Assembly (NCBI GenBank): GCA_913060695.1
Contig: CAJXUA010000005.1
Coordinates: 62,001 to 126,000 of the forward strand
DNA from: an uncultured Gammaproteobacteria bacterium
Lineage (GTDB): Bacteria > Pseudomonadota > Gammaproteobacteria > Pseudomonadales > Pseudohongiellaceae
Length of the DNA stretch: 64,000 bases
Direction: 5' to 3'
This document shows, one piece after another, positions 26,684 through 34,552 of the stretch. The notes beneath the pieces were generated by a model. That model was not told the DNA's origin. It did not search any database and saw only the letters and a list, made by a program, of their open reading frames with translations. Position numbers and translations under genes: made by a program. The stretch's first letter is position 1. The number at the start of each line of letters is the position of its first letter.

Positions 26684-27646
26684 ATGCAGTTTGCAAAAAG
26701 CGGGTATTCTCGTCCGATTGGCGGCATCACTTGGGCCTTAGTCCTAATTGCCAGCCTGTTTCTGTCTCCAGTGTTTGCACAAGACACTTATCGCAAGGGG
26801 CAGCATGTCGAGCCTGCCTACGAGGGCTGGGAAGAGAATGCCGATGGCAGCTTCTCGTTCATTTTTGGCTACCATAACGAGAACTGGGATGAAGAGCTTG
26901 ATATACCGGTAGGCGAAAACAATTTCTTCTCGCCCGGCCTCGAAGATAGGGGGCAACCTACGCACTTTCTTCCCCGTCGCAATCGATTTACCTTCAAGGT
27001 GCAAGTGCCCGCAGACTGGGGCGACAAGGAGTTGGCTTGGACCATGACCGTCAATGGGGTGACGCGTATTGCTTACGCGACCCTGGCGCGTGACTATGTG
27101 GTCGACAACGTCGTCATCGCTTCGGAGACTGGCTCGCTGGGTGCGGGCACGAGTAGCCCTGAGTCTCGCTCGAATATACCTCCAGTCGTGACCGTGCAAG
27201 GTGATCGCGTAGGCAACGAGATCGTGCGCAATATCAGAGTTGGCGAAACGTTGACTTTAGTCACTCATGTAGAGGATGACGGTCTCCCTAAGCCTCGGAC
27301 AACACAGATTCGAAACTTGCCGGGGGAGTCCAACACGCAGTATCTATTAAGACCCCCTTCTCGCGTCACGGTTGGCAAGACTAATGGTCTGTTCCTTTCT
27401 TGGAATATGTATCGCGGCGAAGGCAGTGTGCATTTCGACCCGCCCCAAGTGAAGCCTTGGGAAGATACTCGCACTTCTGCAAATTCCCCCTGGGGCTCTG
27501 TCTGGGTTCCACCCCCCGTGCCTGAAGATGGCATGTACACAGTCAATGCAGTCTTCGACCGTCCCGGCACTTATGTGCTGTGGGCGCGTGCCGACGACGG
27601 TGGGCTGTTTCACGATCAGTATGTCACGGTTAATGTGACTCCTTGA
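26684..27646 (+). CDS. Secreted protein of unknown function
   Basis: A 320-residue product with an N-terminal signal peptide (hydrophobic stretch WALVLIASLFLSPVFA, cut before QDTY). The mature part is beta-rich with two regions. The first (about 35-140) includes GYHNENWDEELDIPVGEN and RRNRFTFKVQVPADWGDKELAW. The second (about 165-320) resembles immunoglobulin/PKD-like folds and contains VPPPVPEDGMYTVNAVF and YVLWARADDGG. No catalytic motif is visible. ATG 26684 follows GGGAG by nine bases; an in-frame GTG at 26675 is less likely. An AraC-type regulator gene follows, and the two may be functionally linked. Confidence 0.75.
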   Translation: MQFAKSGYSRPIGGITWALVLIASLFLSPVFAQDTYRKGQHVEPAYEGWEENADGSFSFIFGYHNENWDEELDIPVGENNFFSPGLEDRGQPTHFLPRRNRFTFKVQVPADWGDKELAWTMTVNGVTRIAYATLARDYVVDNVVIASETGSLGAGTSSPESRSNIPPVVTVQGDRVGNEIVRNIRVGETLTLVTHVEDDGLPKPRTTQIRNLPGESNTQYLLRPPSRVTVGKTNGLFLSWNMYRGEGSVHFDPPQVKPWEDTRTSANSPWGSVWVPPPVPEDGMYTVNAVFDRPGTYVLWARADDGGLFHDQYVTVNVTP

Positions 27647-27818
27647 TCCATCCGAATTGAGCGTGATCGCAACTTTTAGATGCACAGGCTTGGGTTTCCA
27701 CTGTGTGTAAAACTTTGCTATAAGTGTCCTATTGATGAACAGCTTGCCGCAACACTTGCAAAGCGCGAGGTGCTCCACTATCTTCCTGAGCGCATAAAAT
27801 TAGAAAAGTGAATCGCTT

Positions 27819-28865
27819 ATGCAGTTGCTCCAATACGCCACAAGTTTCCTTGCGATCTCCCAGCTTATCTTCATGGCATTGTTTTATTTGACTTATTACC
27901 GTCGGCAATTGCTAGGGCGGTTGATGTCGTTTTATGCCTTGTGCCTAATAGCCTATATTGCCTCGACATTGCCCGAAATAGACAGCGGGCCGCGCCTATT
28001 CGAATTCCCACTGAATATGCTCGCGATTACAGCTCCTGCCTTGTTATGGATTATCACGCGCTATTTGTTCGTCGATGAGCCGAAGATCGACAAGTCAATC
28101 TGGGCCATCATAGTGACCTATATAGTGTTGCGTGCGTTTGGCAATATCACTGGACCCTATACCGATATCGGTTTTTGGCTTATCTACGTTTCCACGCAAC
28201 TAGTCATGCTCAGTTTTGCCTGTCATGTGGTGTACACCGCAGTGCGCGGATTGGGTGGAGATCTAGTGGAGACGCGGCGTCGCTTTCGCGTGCCGTTCGC
28301 GATCACGATGGGCTCTATTGTGGCGATCATAGTAGGTTCTGGTTTCTTCAGCCCCTCTAGCGATGCGCTAAACAGCCTCTATATTGGCAGTATATTTCTG
28401 CTCATTTTGTTCTTTAACCTCGCAACCTTCCGCTTGCATGGCGACTCGATGCAGTTGATCGAGCCCGCAGCGCAGCAGTCGCTGCCCTCGTTGAAGAGTC
28501 GTATGGGGGAGAAGGATAAGGATAGGCCATTGGTCGAGAGAATCCACACGGTCATGGAGACAGAGCGGCTCTACGCGCAACCTGGGCTCACTATTGGGAT
28601 GTTAGCGACAAATGTCTCCATGCAGGAGTATCGTCTGCGCAGGCTGATTAATCAGAAGCTGCACTATCGCAACTTCAATCAATACCTGAATCAATATCGT
28701 ATTGCAGAGGCTGCGCGCCGCCTTCAGGACCCGGCCGAGACACAAGTCGCGATCTCGACCATCGCTCTGGATGTAGGTTATGCGTCTTTATCGTCGTTCA
28801 ACAAAGCCTTTAAAGAGCTGCATGGTGTGACACCCTCCATCTACCGCAGCAGGGCGTCACAATAA
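27819..28865 (+). CDS. Membrane-bound AraC-family transcriptional regulator
   Basis: A 348-residue protein with about seven hydrophobic helices in its first 215 residues (for example FLAISQLIFMALFYLTYY and IGSIFLLILFFNLATF). A short linker leads to a C-terminal AraC DNA-binding domain (about 245-345) with two helix-turn-helix units; the second contains ISTIALDVGYASLSSFNKAF and ends GVTPSIYR. Integral-membrane AraC proteins are thought to sense membrane or extracellular signals and act directly on DNA. A likely target is the preceding secreted-protein gene. It converges on the oxidoreductase gene with four bases between stops. Confidence 0.88.
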   Translation: MQLLQYATSFLAISQLIFMALFYLTYYRRQLLGRLMSFYALCLIAYIASTLPEIDSGPRLFEFPLNMLAITAPALLWIITRYLFVDEPKIDKSIWAIIVTYIVLRAFGNITGPYTDIGFWLIYVSTQLVMLSFACHVVYTAVRGLGGDLVETRRRFRVPFAITMGSIVAIIVGSGFFSPSSDALNSLYIGSIFLLILFFNLATFRLHGDSMQLIEPAAQQSLPSLKSRMGEKDKDRPLVERIHTVMETERLYAQPGLTIGMLATNVSMQEYRLRRLINQKLHYRNFNQYLNQYRIAEAARRLQDPAETQVAISTIALDVGYASLSSFNKAFKELHGVTPSIYRSRASQ

Positions 28866-28869
28866 GCGC

Positions 28870-29853
28870 TTATTCCTGGCGAATCTGCAGGACTACCTTG
28901 CCCATGACGCGGCGCTCACTAAAGACATTGAAGGCGGCAACATACTCTTCCATCGCGAAAGTCTGCGTAATGATTGGCTTGAGCTTGCCCTGTCGGTAGA
29001 ACTCTAGCAGTTCGGCAAAGTTCTTTTCATACTCCACGGGCTCCTCCTTGCGGAAGCGACCTAGGAAAACCCCCACCATCGAGGCTCCCTTGAGGAGTGC
29101 GAGGTTGGCTTTGTATTCGGGGATTCGTCCGCTGGTGAAACCCACCACCAAGATGCGCCCATTCCAATTGATGCAGCGCGTGGCTTGATCGAAAAGATTT
29201 CCGCCTACGGGGTCGTATATGACATCTGCCCCCTTGTCGTCAGTTAAGGCCTTTACTTTCTCCTTGAGCTCACCGTCTCCATAATTGAGCAGTTCGTCAG
29301 GGTCTGCTTGGCGCACGAAATCGAGCTTCTCATCGCTACTTGCGGCGGCGATAACCCTTGCCCCCATCATCTTGCCTAGCTCTACTGCGGCCATTCCTAC
29401 ACCGCCACTGGCACCTAGGACTAAGAGTGTCTCGCCAGGCTTAATATTCGCGCGCTGTTTTAGCGCGTGGTAAGAGGTTGTATACACCATGGCGAATCCA
29501 GCCGCGGTCTTGAAATCCATATTATCGGGAATTTTACGTACCCCGGAAGTGGCAACTACTACCTGCTCGGCCATGCCCCCGATGGAGGGGGTAGCCATTA
29601 CGCGATCACCCACCTGAAACTCACTAACCCCGGGCCCTAGTGCGCGGACTATACCGCCGACTTCGGAGCCCGGAGTGAAGGGCATAGGTGGTTGGAATTG
29701 GTACTTGCCCTGAATCTGCAGAGTGTCAGGAAAGTTCAAGGATGCGGCGAAGACTTCGACTAAGACTTGCCCCTTGTCTGGAGCGAGATCATTTACATTC
29801 TCGAGTACGAGATTTTCGGATGTGCCATAACTATGGCAAACGAGCGCTTTCAT
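28870..29853 (-). CDS. NADPH:quinone oxidoreductase family protein (zinc-free MDR)
   Basis: A 327-residue cytoplasmic medium-chain dehydrogenase/reductase. The N-terminal GroES-like fold contains ASLNFPDTLQIQGKY and FTPGSEVGGIV. The Rossmann fold has the nucleotide motif LGASGGVGMAAVELGK at about residues 145-160. The cysteine cluster and catalytic zinc ligands of alcohol dehydrogenases are missing, which places it with the quinone oxidoreductase/crotonase-like MDR enzymes that use NADPH. A strong purine-rich ribosome-binding site (AAGGGGGA) precedes the ATG. Substrate unknown; monocistronic. Confidence 0.88.
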   Translation of the reverse strand: MKALVCHSYGTSENLVLENVNDLAPDKGQVLVEVFAASLNFPDTLQIQGKYQFQPPMPFTPGSEVGGIVRALGPGVSEFQVGDRVMATPSIGGMAEQVVVATSGVRKIPDNMDFKTAAGFAMVYTTSYHALKQRANIKPGETLLVLGASGGVGMAAVELGKMMGARVIAAASSDEKLDFVRQADPDELLNYGDGELKEKVKALTDDKGADVIYDPVGGNLFDQATRCINWNGRILVVGFTSGRIPEYKANLALLKGASMVGVFLGRFRKEEPVEYEKNFAELLEFYRQGKLKPIITQTFAMEEYVAAFNVFSERRVMGKVVLQIRQE

Positions 29854-29953
29854 ATATCCCCCTTAACGTTTTTACCAGCACGGATTCAAGCATTTTTGAT
29901 TACGCACTACAATCGTCATGACATGCTGGGGAGCCTTTCCTACATCTTTGGCA

Positions 29954-29959
29954 TATAAT
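29954..29959 (+). promoter_or_regulatory. Consensus -10 hexamer upstream of the HolD-like gene
   Basis: TATAAT at 29954-29959 without a good -35 partner. Transcription would start about 29966, which supports initiation of the downstream protein at ATG 29996 rather than at the earlier frame start at 29918. Confidence 0.4.
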
Positions 29960-29995
29960 CGCGTCTTGGTAGACGCAGACGAGTTGAGTGGGCAG

Positions 29996-30850
29996 ATGGT
30001 CGCAAGTGAATCTCAGAGATTGGCATACCTTAAGCTTATGGGCGTACAAGCCTATTTCCCGCGGCGGCCTTTGCCCGGCGCAAGGCCAGTGCGCCAATAT
30101 GCCGAAGGTTTCTTGAGTCAGAGTACAGTGGACGCGAGCGTGCCTAAGCCCGTGGCTAGTAGCCGTGCACCCGTCAATGTTCAGGACGTTCTCAGTATGC
30201 TGGTAGCCAAACCGCCGATTGAGCAGTCTGCCCCGAAAGCACCTGTAGAAACACCTGCATCCGCACCCGCGCCTCGTGCAGAGGGCGCAGTGCCAGAGAG
30301 TGCTGCTAGCAACCGCGAGCCTGTGCTTGAGGGTGAGGAGGTGCGCTTCGTTTTCGCCTACTTCCCCATAAACGAGCAATTTGCCGTGATTAACGAATTG
30401 CCTTGGAGTAAGACTGCAAGCGTCTCTCCAAGTTGCCGCAAATTATTGGCGGACATCTTAAAGGCTCTTGGGGTAGAAGTGCCAGAGCGTAACTTAAATC
30501 CTATGGTTTTCACATGGCCAATTTTCGAGGGCGCACCTGCGGACTTGAACAGCGAGAACGCTCGACAGACTCTCGAAGGCTTTGTGTCTAAACGCCTGCG
30601 CTTGCTGCCAGTGAAGACGCTGCTTGTCTTTGCGGAACAGTCAGCACAATTACTTTTTCCTCGTGATTTCTTGGCAGAGAAAGGGCCTCAGCTTAAGCAT
30701 CCTCGTCATGAGGTAGACGTGGTACTCACCCATAGTCTGAATGCGATGGAGGCAGTGCCCGATCTCAAGAAAGCCGTGTGGAAGACATTGCAACCATTGC
30801 GCGGTCAGCTTTCGGGCTCGAGCGGTGATTCACAGGACGGCGTTGCTTGA
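29996..30850 (+). CDS. Putative DNA polymerase III psi subunit (HolD-like)
   Basis: A 284-residue product that directly precedes and overlaps rimI, the position of holD in many gammaproteobacteria. The first residues, SQRLAYLKLMGVQAYFPRRP, resemble the N-terminal peptide of psi, whose role is to bind the clamp loader and link it through chi to SSB. The middle (about 60-125) is a Pro/Ala-rich, probably disordered linker. The C-terminal 160 residues look like a compact alpha/beta fold (KTLLVFAEQSAQLLFP and VDVVLTHSLNAMEA), in line with the glycosylase-like fold of psi. It is longer than E. coli HolD (137 residues). Annotation rests on position and weak motif similarity. Confidence 0.55.
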   Translation: MVASESQRLAYLKLMGVQAYFPRRPLPGARPVRQYAEGFLSQSTVDASVPKPVASSRAPVNVQDVLSMLVAKPPIEQSAPKAPVETPASAPAPRAEGAVPESAASNREPVLEGEEVRFVFAYFPINEQFAVINELPWSKTASVSPSCRKLLADILKALGVEVPERNLNPMVFTWPIFEGAPADLNSENARQTLEGFVSKRLRLLPVKTLLVFAEQSAQLLFPRDFLAEKGPQLKHPRHEVDVVLTHSLNAMEAVPDLKKAVWKTLQPLRGQLSGSSGDSQDGVA

Positions 30851-31338
30851 TGTTTGGTACTAGCAATACACAGTCAGCGCTCAATGTCTTTGTTCGTGTG
30901 ATGCGAGCGAGTGATTTGGATTTGGTTGTGGCGAGCGAGAATCTGTCGTTGCAAAATCCTTGGTCGAAGCGCGTGTTCTCTGACTGCCTACGCTCTGGCT
31001 ATGAGTGTTGGGTGTTGGCGACTCGCGACCGCATAGTAGCCCATGGTGTGTTGTCCGTCGGTGCAGGTGAGGCCCATGTCCTTACTATCTGCGTTCATCC
31101 CGACTTCCGTCGGATGGGTTATGGGCGACGCATGCTGAAACACCTCTTAGACAAAGGCGCGAAGAATGCCGCGAAGGTATGTTTCCTAGAAGTGCGACCT
31201 TCGAACAAGCTTGCGATCGCCCTATATCTGTCATTTGGCTTCGTGCAGGTGGGGGAGCGCCGTCACTACTACCCCGCCAACCCAGGCGAACAGGTACGCG
31301 AAGATGCGTTAATTCTGTCGCGTTTGCTGCCTCTATAG
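30850..31338 (+). CDS. rimI: Ribosomal protein S18 N-alpha-acetyltransferase RimI
   Basis: RimI acetylates the N-terminus of ribosomal protein S18 using acetyl-CoA. The 162-residue GNAT protein shows the acetyl-CoA pyrophosphate loop RRMGYGRRML (the R/Q-x-x-G-x-G/A pattern), preceded by the ICVHPDF strand. The family's FLEVRPSNKLAIALYLSFGF segment follows, with a conserved Tyr near the C-terminus. The ATG overlaps the stop of the HolD-like gene (TGATG), so the two are coupled. An N-terminal extension of about 12 residues relative to E. coli is present. It converges on the two-helix membrane protein gene with six bases between stops. Confidence 0.88.
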   Translation: MFGTSNTQSALNVFVRVMRASDLDLVVASENLSLQNPWSKRVFSDCLRSGYECWVLATRDRIVAHGVLSVGAGEAHVLTICVHPDFRRMGYGRRMLKHLLDKGAKNAAKVCFLEVRPSNKLAIALYLSFGFVQVGERRHYYPANPGEQVREDALILSRLLPL

Positions 31339-31344
31339 AAGAAC

Positions 31345-31602
31345 TTACTCAGGCTTGTCTTGCGCGTCTTTTGCAAAAAGACGTCGTGCTATTTTCTTAA
31401 CAAGATAGATTGCTGCAACCACACAAATTGCGCAAACTGCTATCAGCAATAGCAAAACAATGGTGTAAAAAAAGAAGCTCAAGAGGTTTTCGCGCGCTTC
31501 ATCATAGGCCATTGTAAGGGCCCAAAGTGAGGCGACACCGATCATCAAGCCAACGAGCGTTGCACGGGTATTCTTGCTAATTTTTAAACGAGGTAATTTC
31601 AC
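31345..31602 (-). CDS. Small two-helix membrane protein, function unknown
   Basis: An 85-residue product starting at GTG with AGAG six bases upstream. Two transmembrane helices are obvious (about 14-31 and 42-66), the second rich in Ile/Val/Leu. The N-terminus is basic (KLPRLKISK) and the C-terminal tail is charged. No family recognised. It is the last gene of the apparent hisC - zinc finger - membrane protein run, nine bases after the zinc-finger gene. Confidence 0.65.
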   Translation of the reverse strand: MKLPRLKISKNTRATLVGLMIGVASLWALTMAYDEARENLLSFFFYTIVLLLLIAVCAICVVAAIYLVKKIARRLFAKDAQDKPE

Positions 31603-31611
31603 TTTTTCTCT

Positions 31612-32088
31612 TTAGCGCCGCGTCTCTTCTTTAAAGACGGGCTCTCCATTCATGTCGGGCCAAGTGTGTCGACATTCGGGAAACTGACTGCAGCCCCAGA
31701 AATATCCGTTCTTTGATCGCCTGCGTCGAAGCAGCTGCCCACAGGCAGTGCAGCGAAATGCTTTGGCGGGCATGCCATTATCGTCCTTGAGCCGTGTCTT
31801 GCAACCCTTGTCGAAGCCGGTGCAGAACCAGTAGAAGCCACGGCTGTTCTCGGTGCGCACCATGCTGCGGGTGCAAACCGGGCAGCGAAAGCGTTCATCG
31901 GCTGTCTTGGAGGGCTTGCCGTCTTTATCGAACAGGGTCGCCTTACATTTCGGAAAGTCGGTGCAGCCCCAGAATGGGCCTTTCTTCCCTACGATCCGAC
32001 GCATAGGCTTATGACATTCGGGGCATGGATGCTGCCGCGTCTGCACCGGAGCTTGCAGGGGAATGTCGCCTAACAAGTCTTTGGCCAT
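31612..32088 (-). CDS. Topoisomerase-type C4 zinc-finger protein (YrdD-like)
   Basis: A 158-residue protein made of three consecutive C4 zinc fingers of the kind found at the C-terminus of DNA topoisomerase I. Finger 1: CPECHKPM ... FWGCTDFPKC. Finger 2: CPVCTRSM ... WFCTGFDKGC. Finger 3: CTACGQLL ... FWGCSQFPEC. Each has paired CxxC and C-x5/6-C ligands with the conserved aromatic residues that contact single-stranded DNA. There is no topoisomerase catalytic domain, so it is a stand-alone nucleic-acid-binding protein similar to E. coli YrdD. It lies nine bases after hisC. Confidence 0.88.
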   Translation of the reverse strand: MAKDLLGDIPLQAPVQTRQHPCPECHKPMRRIVGKKGPFWGCTDFPKCKATLFDKDGKPSKTADERFRCPVCTRSMVRTENSRGFYWFCTGFDKGCKTRLKDDNGMPAKAFRCTACGQLLRRRRSKNGYFWGCSQFPECRHTWPDMNGEPVFKEETRR

Positions 32089-32097
32089 GGGGCCTCG

Positions 32098-33201
32098 CTA
32101 ACTCGGACGTAGATAGGACGCAAGTTGTTGCAGTAGCCGCGAGTTCTCTTGCGCAGTGCCGATCGTGATGCGCAGTTTGTCGCGCAGGCGTGGCATATCA
32201 AAATAACGCACCAAGATGCCATCATCCTTTAGGCGTTGATAGCATTCGCGGGCTAGGATCTCTGCGCTCTCGTAGCGCTTATCCGTGCTCGGGAGCTGCG
32301 CCAACAGGAAATTGCTCTGGCTGGGAGCGCAACTCAACCCTAGCTCTTGAAGTGCTTGCTCTACACGGACGCGTTCCTCACGCACCTTACGCCAACTCTG
32401 TGCGGCCTCAGCGCGGTCACTAAGCGCGGCGGTGGCTAATGCTTGCGAGATGAAGTCGGTGTTATAACTGTCGCGCGTCTTGTATAGCATTGGCGCTATC
32501 AATTCCTCTGACCCGATACCGTAGGCAAAGCGCAAGCCGGCGAGGGAGTAGCCCTTGCTCATGGTGCGAAGGATTAGCACATTATCAAACTCCTTCACGA
32601 GGCTAACAGCGTCATAGCCGAGTTCGGGATCGACGAAATCCACATAGGCCTCGTCGATGACTAACACGCCTTTGAAGCGCTCTGCAATTTGACGCAGTGT
32701 GCTCACCGCTGTGAGAAGGCCAGAGGGGGCGTGTGGGTTGACGATAAACGCTAGTTTGGCGCCACTGTCATTCAATGCATCGGCATAGCTCGGGCCCATC
32801 TGCCAGTCGTCTTGAAGATCTATCTTGACGATAGGGCAATTCTGAATGGCGGCTAGCACGGGGTACAGGGAATAGCTTGGTTCGCTGATGGCGATGGATT
32901 GGCCTGGGTCGACAAACGTGGTGATCGCGAGGCGGATGAGTTCGTCGCCGCCGTTGGTGGCGAGGATATTCTCAGCATTGAGCTGGTGATACCGCGCAGC
33001 CTCTTCGCGAAACCCGTTGGCATAGGGCTGCGGATAACGGCGTAGATCCTCAACTCGGATTGCCTTGAGGGCTTTCTCTACCGCGCTAGTTGCGGGGTAG
33101 GGGTTCTCATTGGTATTGAGTTTTATGACATCGGCTTGGCGAGGTTGTTCTCCTGAGCTGTAGCCGGTCATGCTCTGGATGTTCGATCTTTCGTAACTCA
33201 T
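32098..33201 (-). CDS. hisC: Histidinol-phosphate aminotransferase
   Basis: HisC transfers the amino group from glutamate to imidazole-acetol phosphate in histidine synthesis, using PLP. The ATG at 33201 gives 367 residues; a TTG at 33213 is also in frame. Class I/II aminotransferase features: KLNTNENPYP near the N-terminus, the NPHAPSG segment, the DEAYVDF strand, and the PLP lysine in RTMSKGYSLAGLRFAYG. It is not in a complete his operon. The next genes on the strand are the zinc-finger and membrane proteins. The hisC2-type paralogues that serve aromatic amino acids are a possible alternative. Confidence 0.88.
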   Translation of the reverse strand: MSYERSNIQSMTGYSSGEQPRQADVIKLNTNENPYPATSAVEKALKAIRVEDLRRYPQPYANGFREEAARYHQLNAENILATNGGDELIRLAITTFVDPGQSIAISEPSYSLYPVLAAIQNCPIVKIDLQDDWQMGPSYADALNDSGAKLAFIVNPHAPSGLLTAVSTLRQIAERFKGVLVIDEAYVDFVDPELGYDAVSLVKEFDNVLILRTMSKGYSLAGLRFAYGIGSEELIAPMLYKTRDSYNTDFISQALATAALSDRAEAAQSWRKVREERVRVEQALQELGLSCAPSQSNFLLAQLPSTDKRYESAEILARECYQRLKDDGILVRYFDMPRLRDKLRITIGTAQENSRLLQQLASYLRPS

Positions 33202-33286
33202 AGGATAGGGCAAGCTCTAAAGGAGGATTGTCGATGCGCCGGGGCGCAGCCAAGGCCGCCAAGGTTACTGCTTAATCCTATCCCAT

Positions 33287-33511
33287 TCAATTGTCTCGCA
33301 GTGTGCTGGCGTAATTTTCGCGCGCCACACTCATCTCATTCATTGCATCTAGCTCTGTCTTGTACTCCGCCCACCAGCCACCGGAGTGGGGAATCATCAT
33401 GTGGAAGTTGTACATCCCGTCCTCCAAAGAGTCCACGAAGGCTTGGAAATCTTGCTCTTGTTTGATCAACAGTCTTTGCATACAAATGATGACATTACGC
33501 TCGTCATTCAC
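33287..33511 (-). CDS. Small protein of unknown function
   Basis: A 74-codon frame starting at GTG 33511 (or ATG 33481, residue 11). The sequence is amphipathic with a conserved-looking GGWWAEYKTELDAMNEM segment and no membrane helix. No good ribosome-binding site is seen for either start. It lies 48 bp after the lipoprotein gene on the same strand and may be part of the same transcript. No family recognised. Confidence 0.45.
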   Translation of the reverse strand: MNDERNVIICMQRLLIKQEQDFQAFVDSLEDGMYNFHMMIPHSGGWWAEYKTELDAMNEMSVARENYASTLRDN

Positions 33512-33559
33512 GTCGATTGCGGCAAGCTGTATCGAAAGCTGTGCGAGATCGGTATCGGT

Positions 33560-34369
33560 TTAGGGCAAGCTTTCATAAGTGTGCGTGCGATTATTCCAGC
33601 CCTCTAGCCAGCGCTGCTCAGCTCGTTCACTAGGCGAGTTGGCGACGCGTCGAGCTAAAACCGCTCGAGCCGCCGCGGCAAATTGCGTCATTAGCGGCGA
33701 TTGGTCGCGAGTATTGGAAAGTGTCTCTAGCACTTGTAGTAGGCCCCAGCCCTGTCCTTGATAGCGTTCCGATAACGCGGTGCCCTCGCCTTTAAAATTG
33801 ACATAGTCGATCAGGGCATACATGCCTAAGGGAGGATCTGTAGCCGCGATTTCGTAGAAAAGTGATTGAATTAGTTCGGGTTTTTCGGCGTTTGCGAGTA
33901 GGCTTGGCAGGCTGGATTGCATCCGCCTCATGATGAACTTCACTTGCGTGTCGCGTGTATCGTTGAGAAAGCTGCGCAGGGACTGTAGGCGCTCGCCTTG
34001 CTGATCGGCCAAAAACTCTGCGCGGTTTTGCCAAGGGGAGTGTTGACCAGGAAGTTCCTCTAGCCATCGCGGAAGTGGGACTCCTTCGCTCCTGTAAAAG
34101 CTTAGCAGAGCGGGGAAGCTCTCAACGAAACTATCTTGCTGGTCGGCTCTATACCAAATGAAGTGACCTATTCCGAGCGAGGGGAAGTCCTCGCCCGCGT
34201 TCCAACTGGTTAAGCACGGTATTTTCAGGTTACACTCGTTAGCGAATATACGTTCGCCTAGCCATTGTGTTTGCTGCATTGTGAGGGTTGGCATCGGGTT
34301 CTTAGGAGCTTGTGAGCAAGCAGTAAGGAATGTCAGTATTAAGGCAGTAAAATAGGCGAGTTTGTGCAC
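33560..34369 (-). CDS. Putative lipoprotein of unknown function
   Basis: About 269 residues from a GTG at 34369, with an AGAAGAAG sequence 11 bases upstream; a longer frame reaches 34408. The signal peptide ends FLTACSQ, a lipobox, so the protein is probably membrane-anchored by lipid. The mature part is helical and opens with IFANECNL, LTSWNAGEDFPSLGIGHFIW and ESFPALLSFYRSEGVPLPRWL, which look like conserved blocks. The GIGH segment recalls muramidase-like folds, but no catalytic pair can be assigned. Function unknown. Confidence 0.7.
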   Translation of the reverse strand: MHKLAYFTALILTFLTACSQAPKNPMPTLTMQQTQWLGERIFANECNLKIPCLTSWNAGEDFPSLGIGHFIWYRADQQDSFVESFPALLSFYRSEGVPLPRWLEELPGQHSPWQNRAEFLADQQGERLQSLRSFLNDTRDTQVKFIMRRMQSSLPSLLANAEKPELIQSLFYEIAATDPPLGMYALIDYVNFKGEGTALSERYQGQGWGLLQVLETLSNTRDQSPLMTQFAAAARAVLARRVANSPSERAEQRWLEGWNNRTHTYESLP

Positions 34370-34552
34370 GGTATGGGGTTCTTCTTCTGTTGGGCCAAGG
34401 TCCGCCACTAGATTGAGCTCTATTTGCGAGTTAGAAAGCTTGCAGCGAGGGATGTTAGCACACAGATCGGCAATGCCAGAGAAAGCGGTTTATAGTTAGT
34501 CCTCTTCAGGCGCTGTATCGAAAACTCAATTAAATCAGCACGGTCGAACAAT

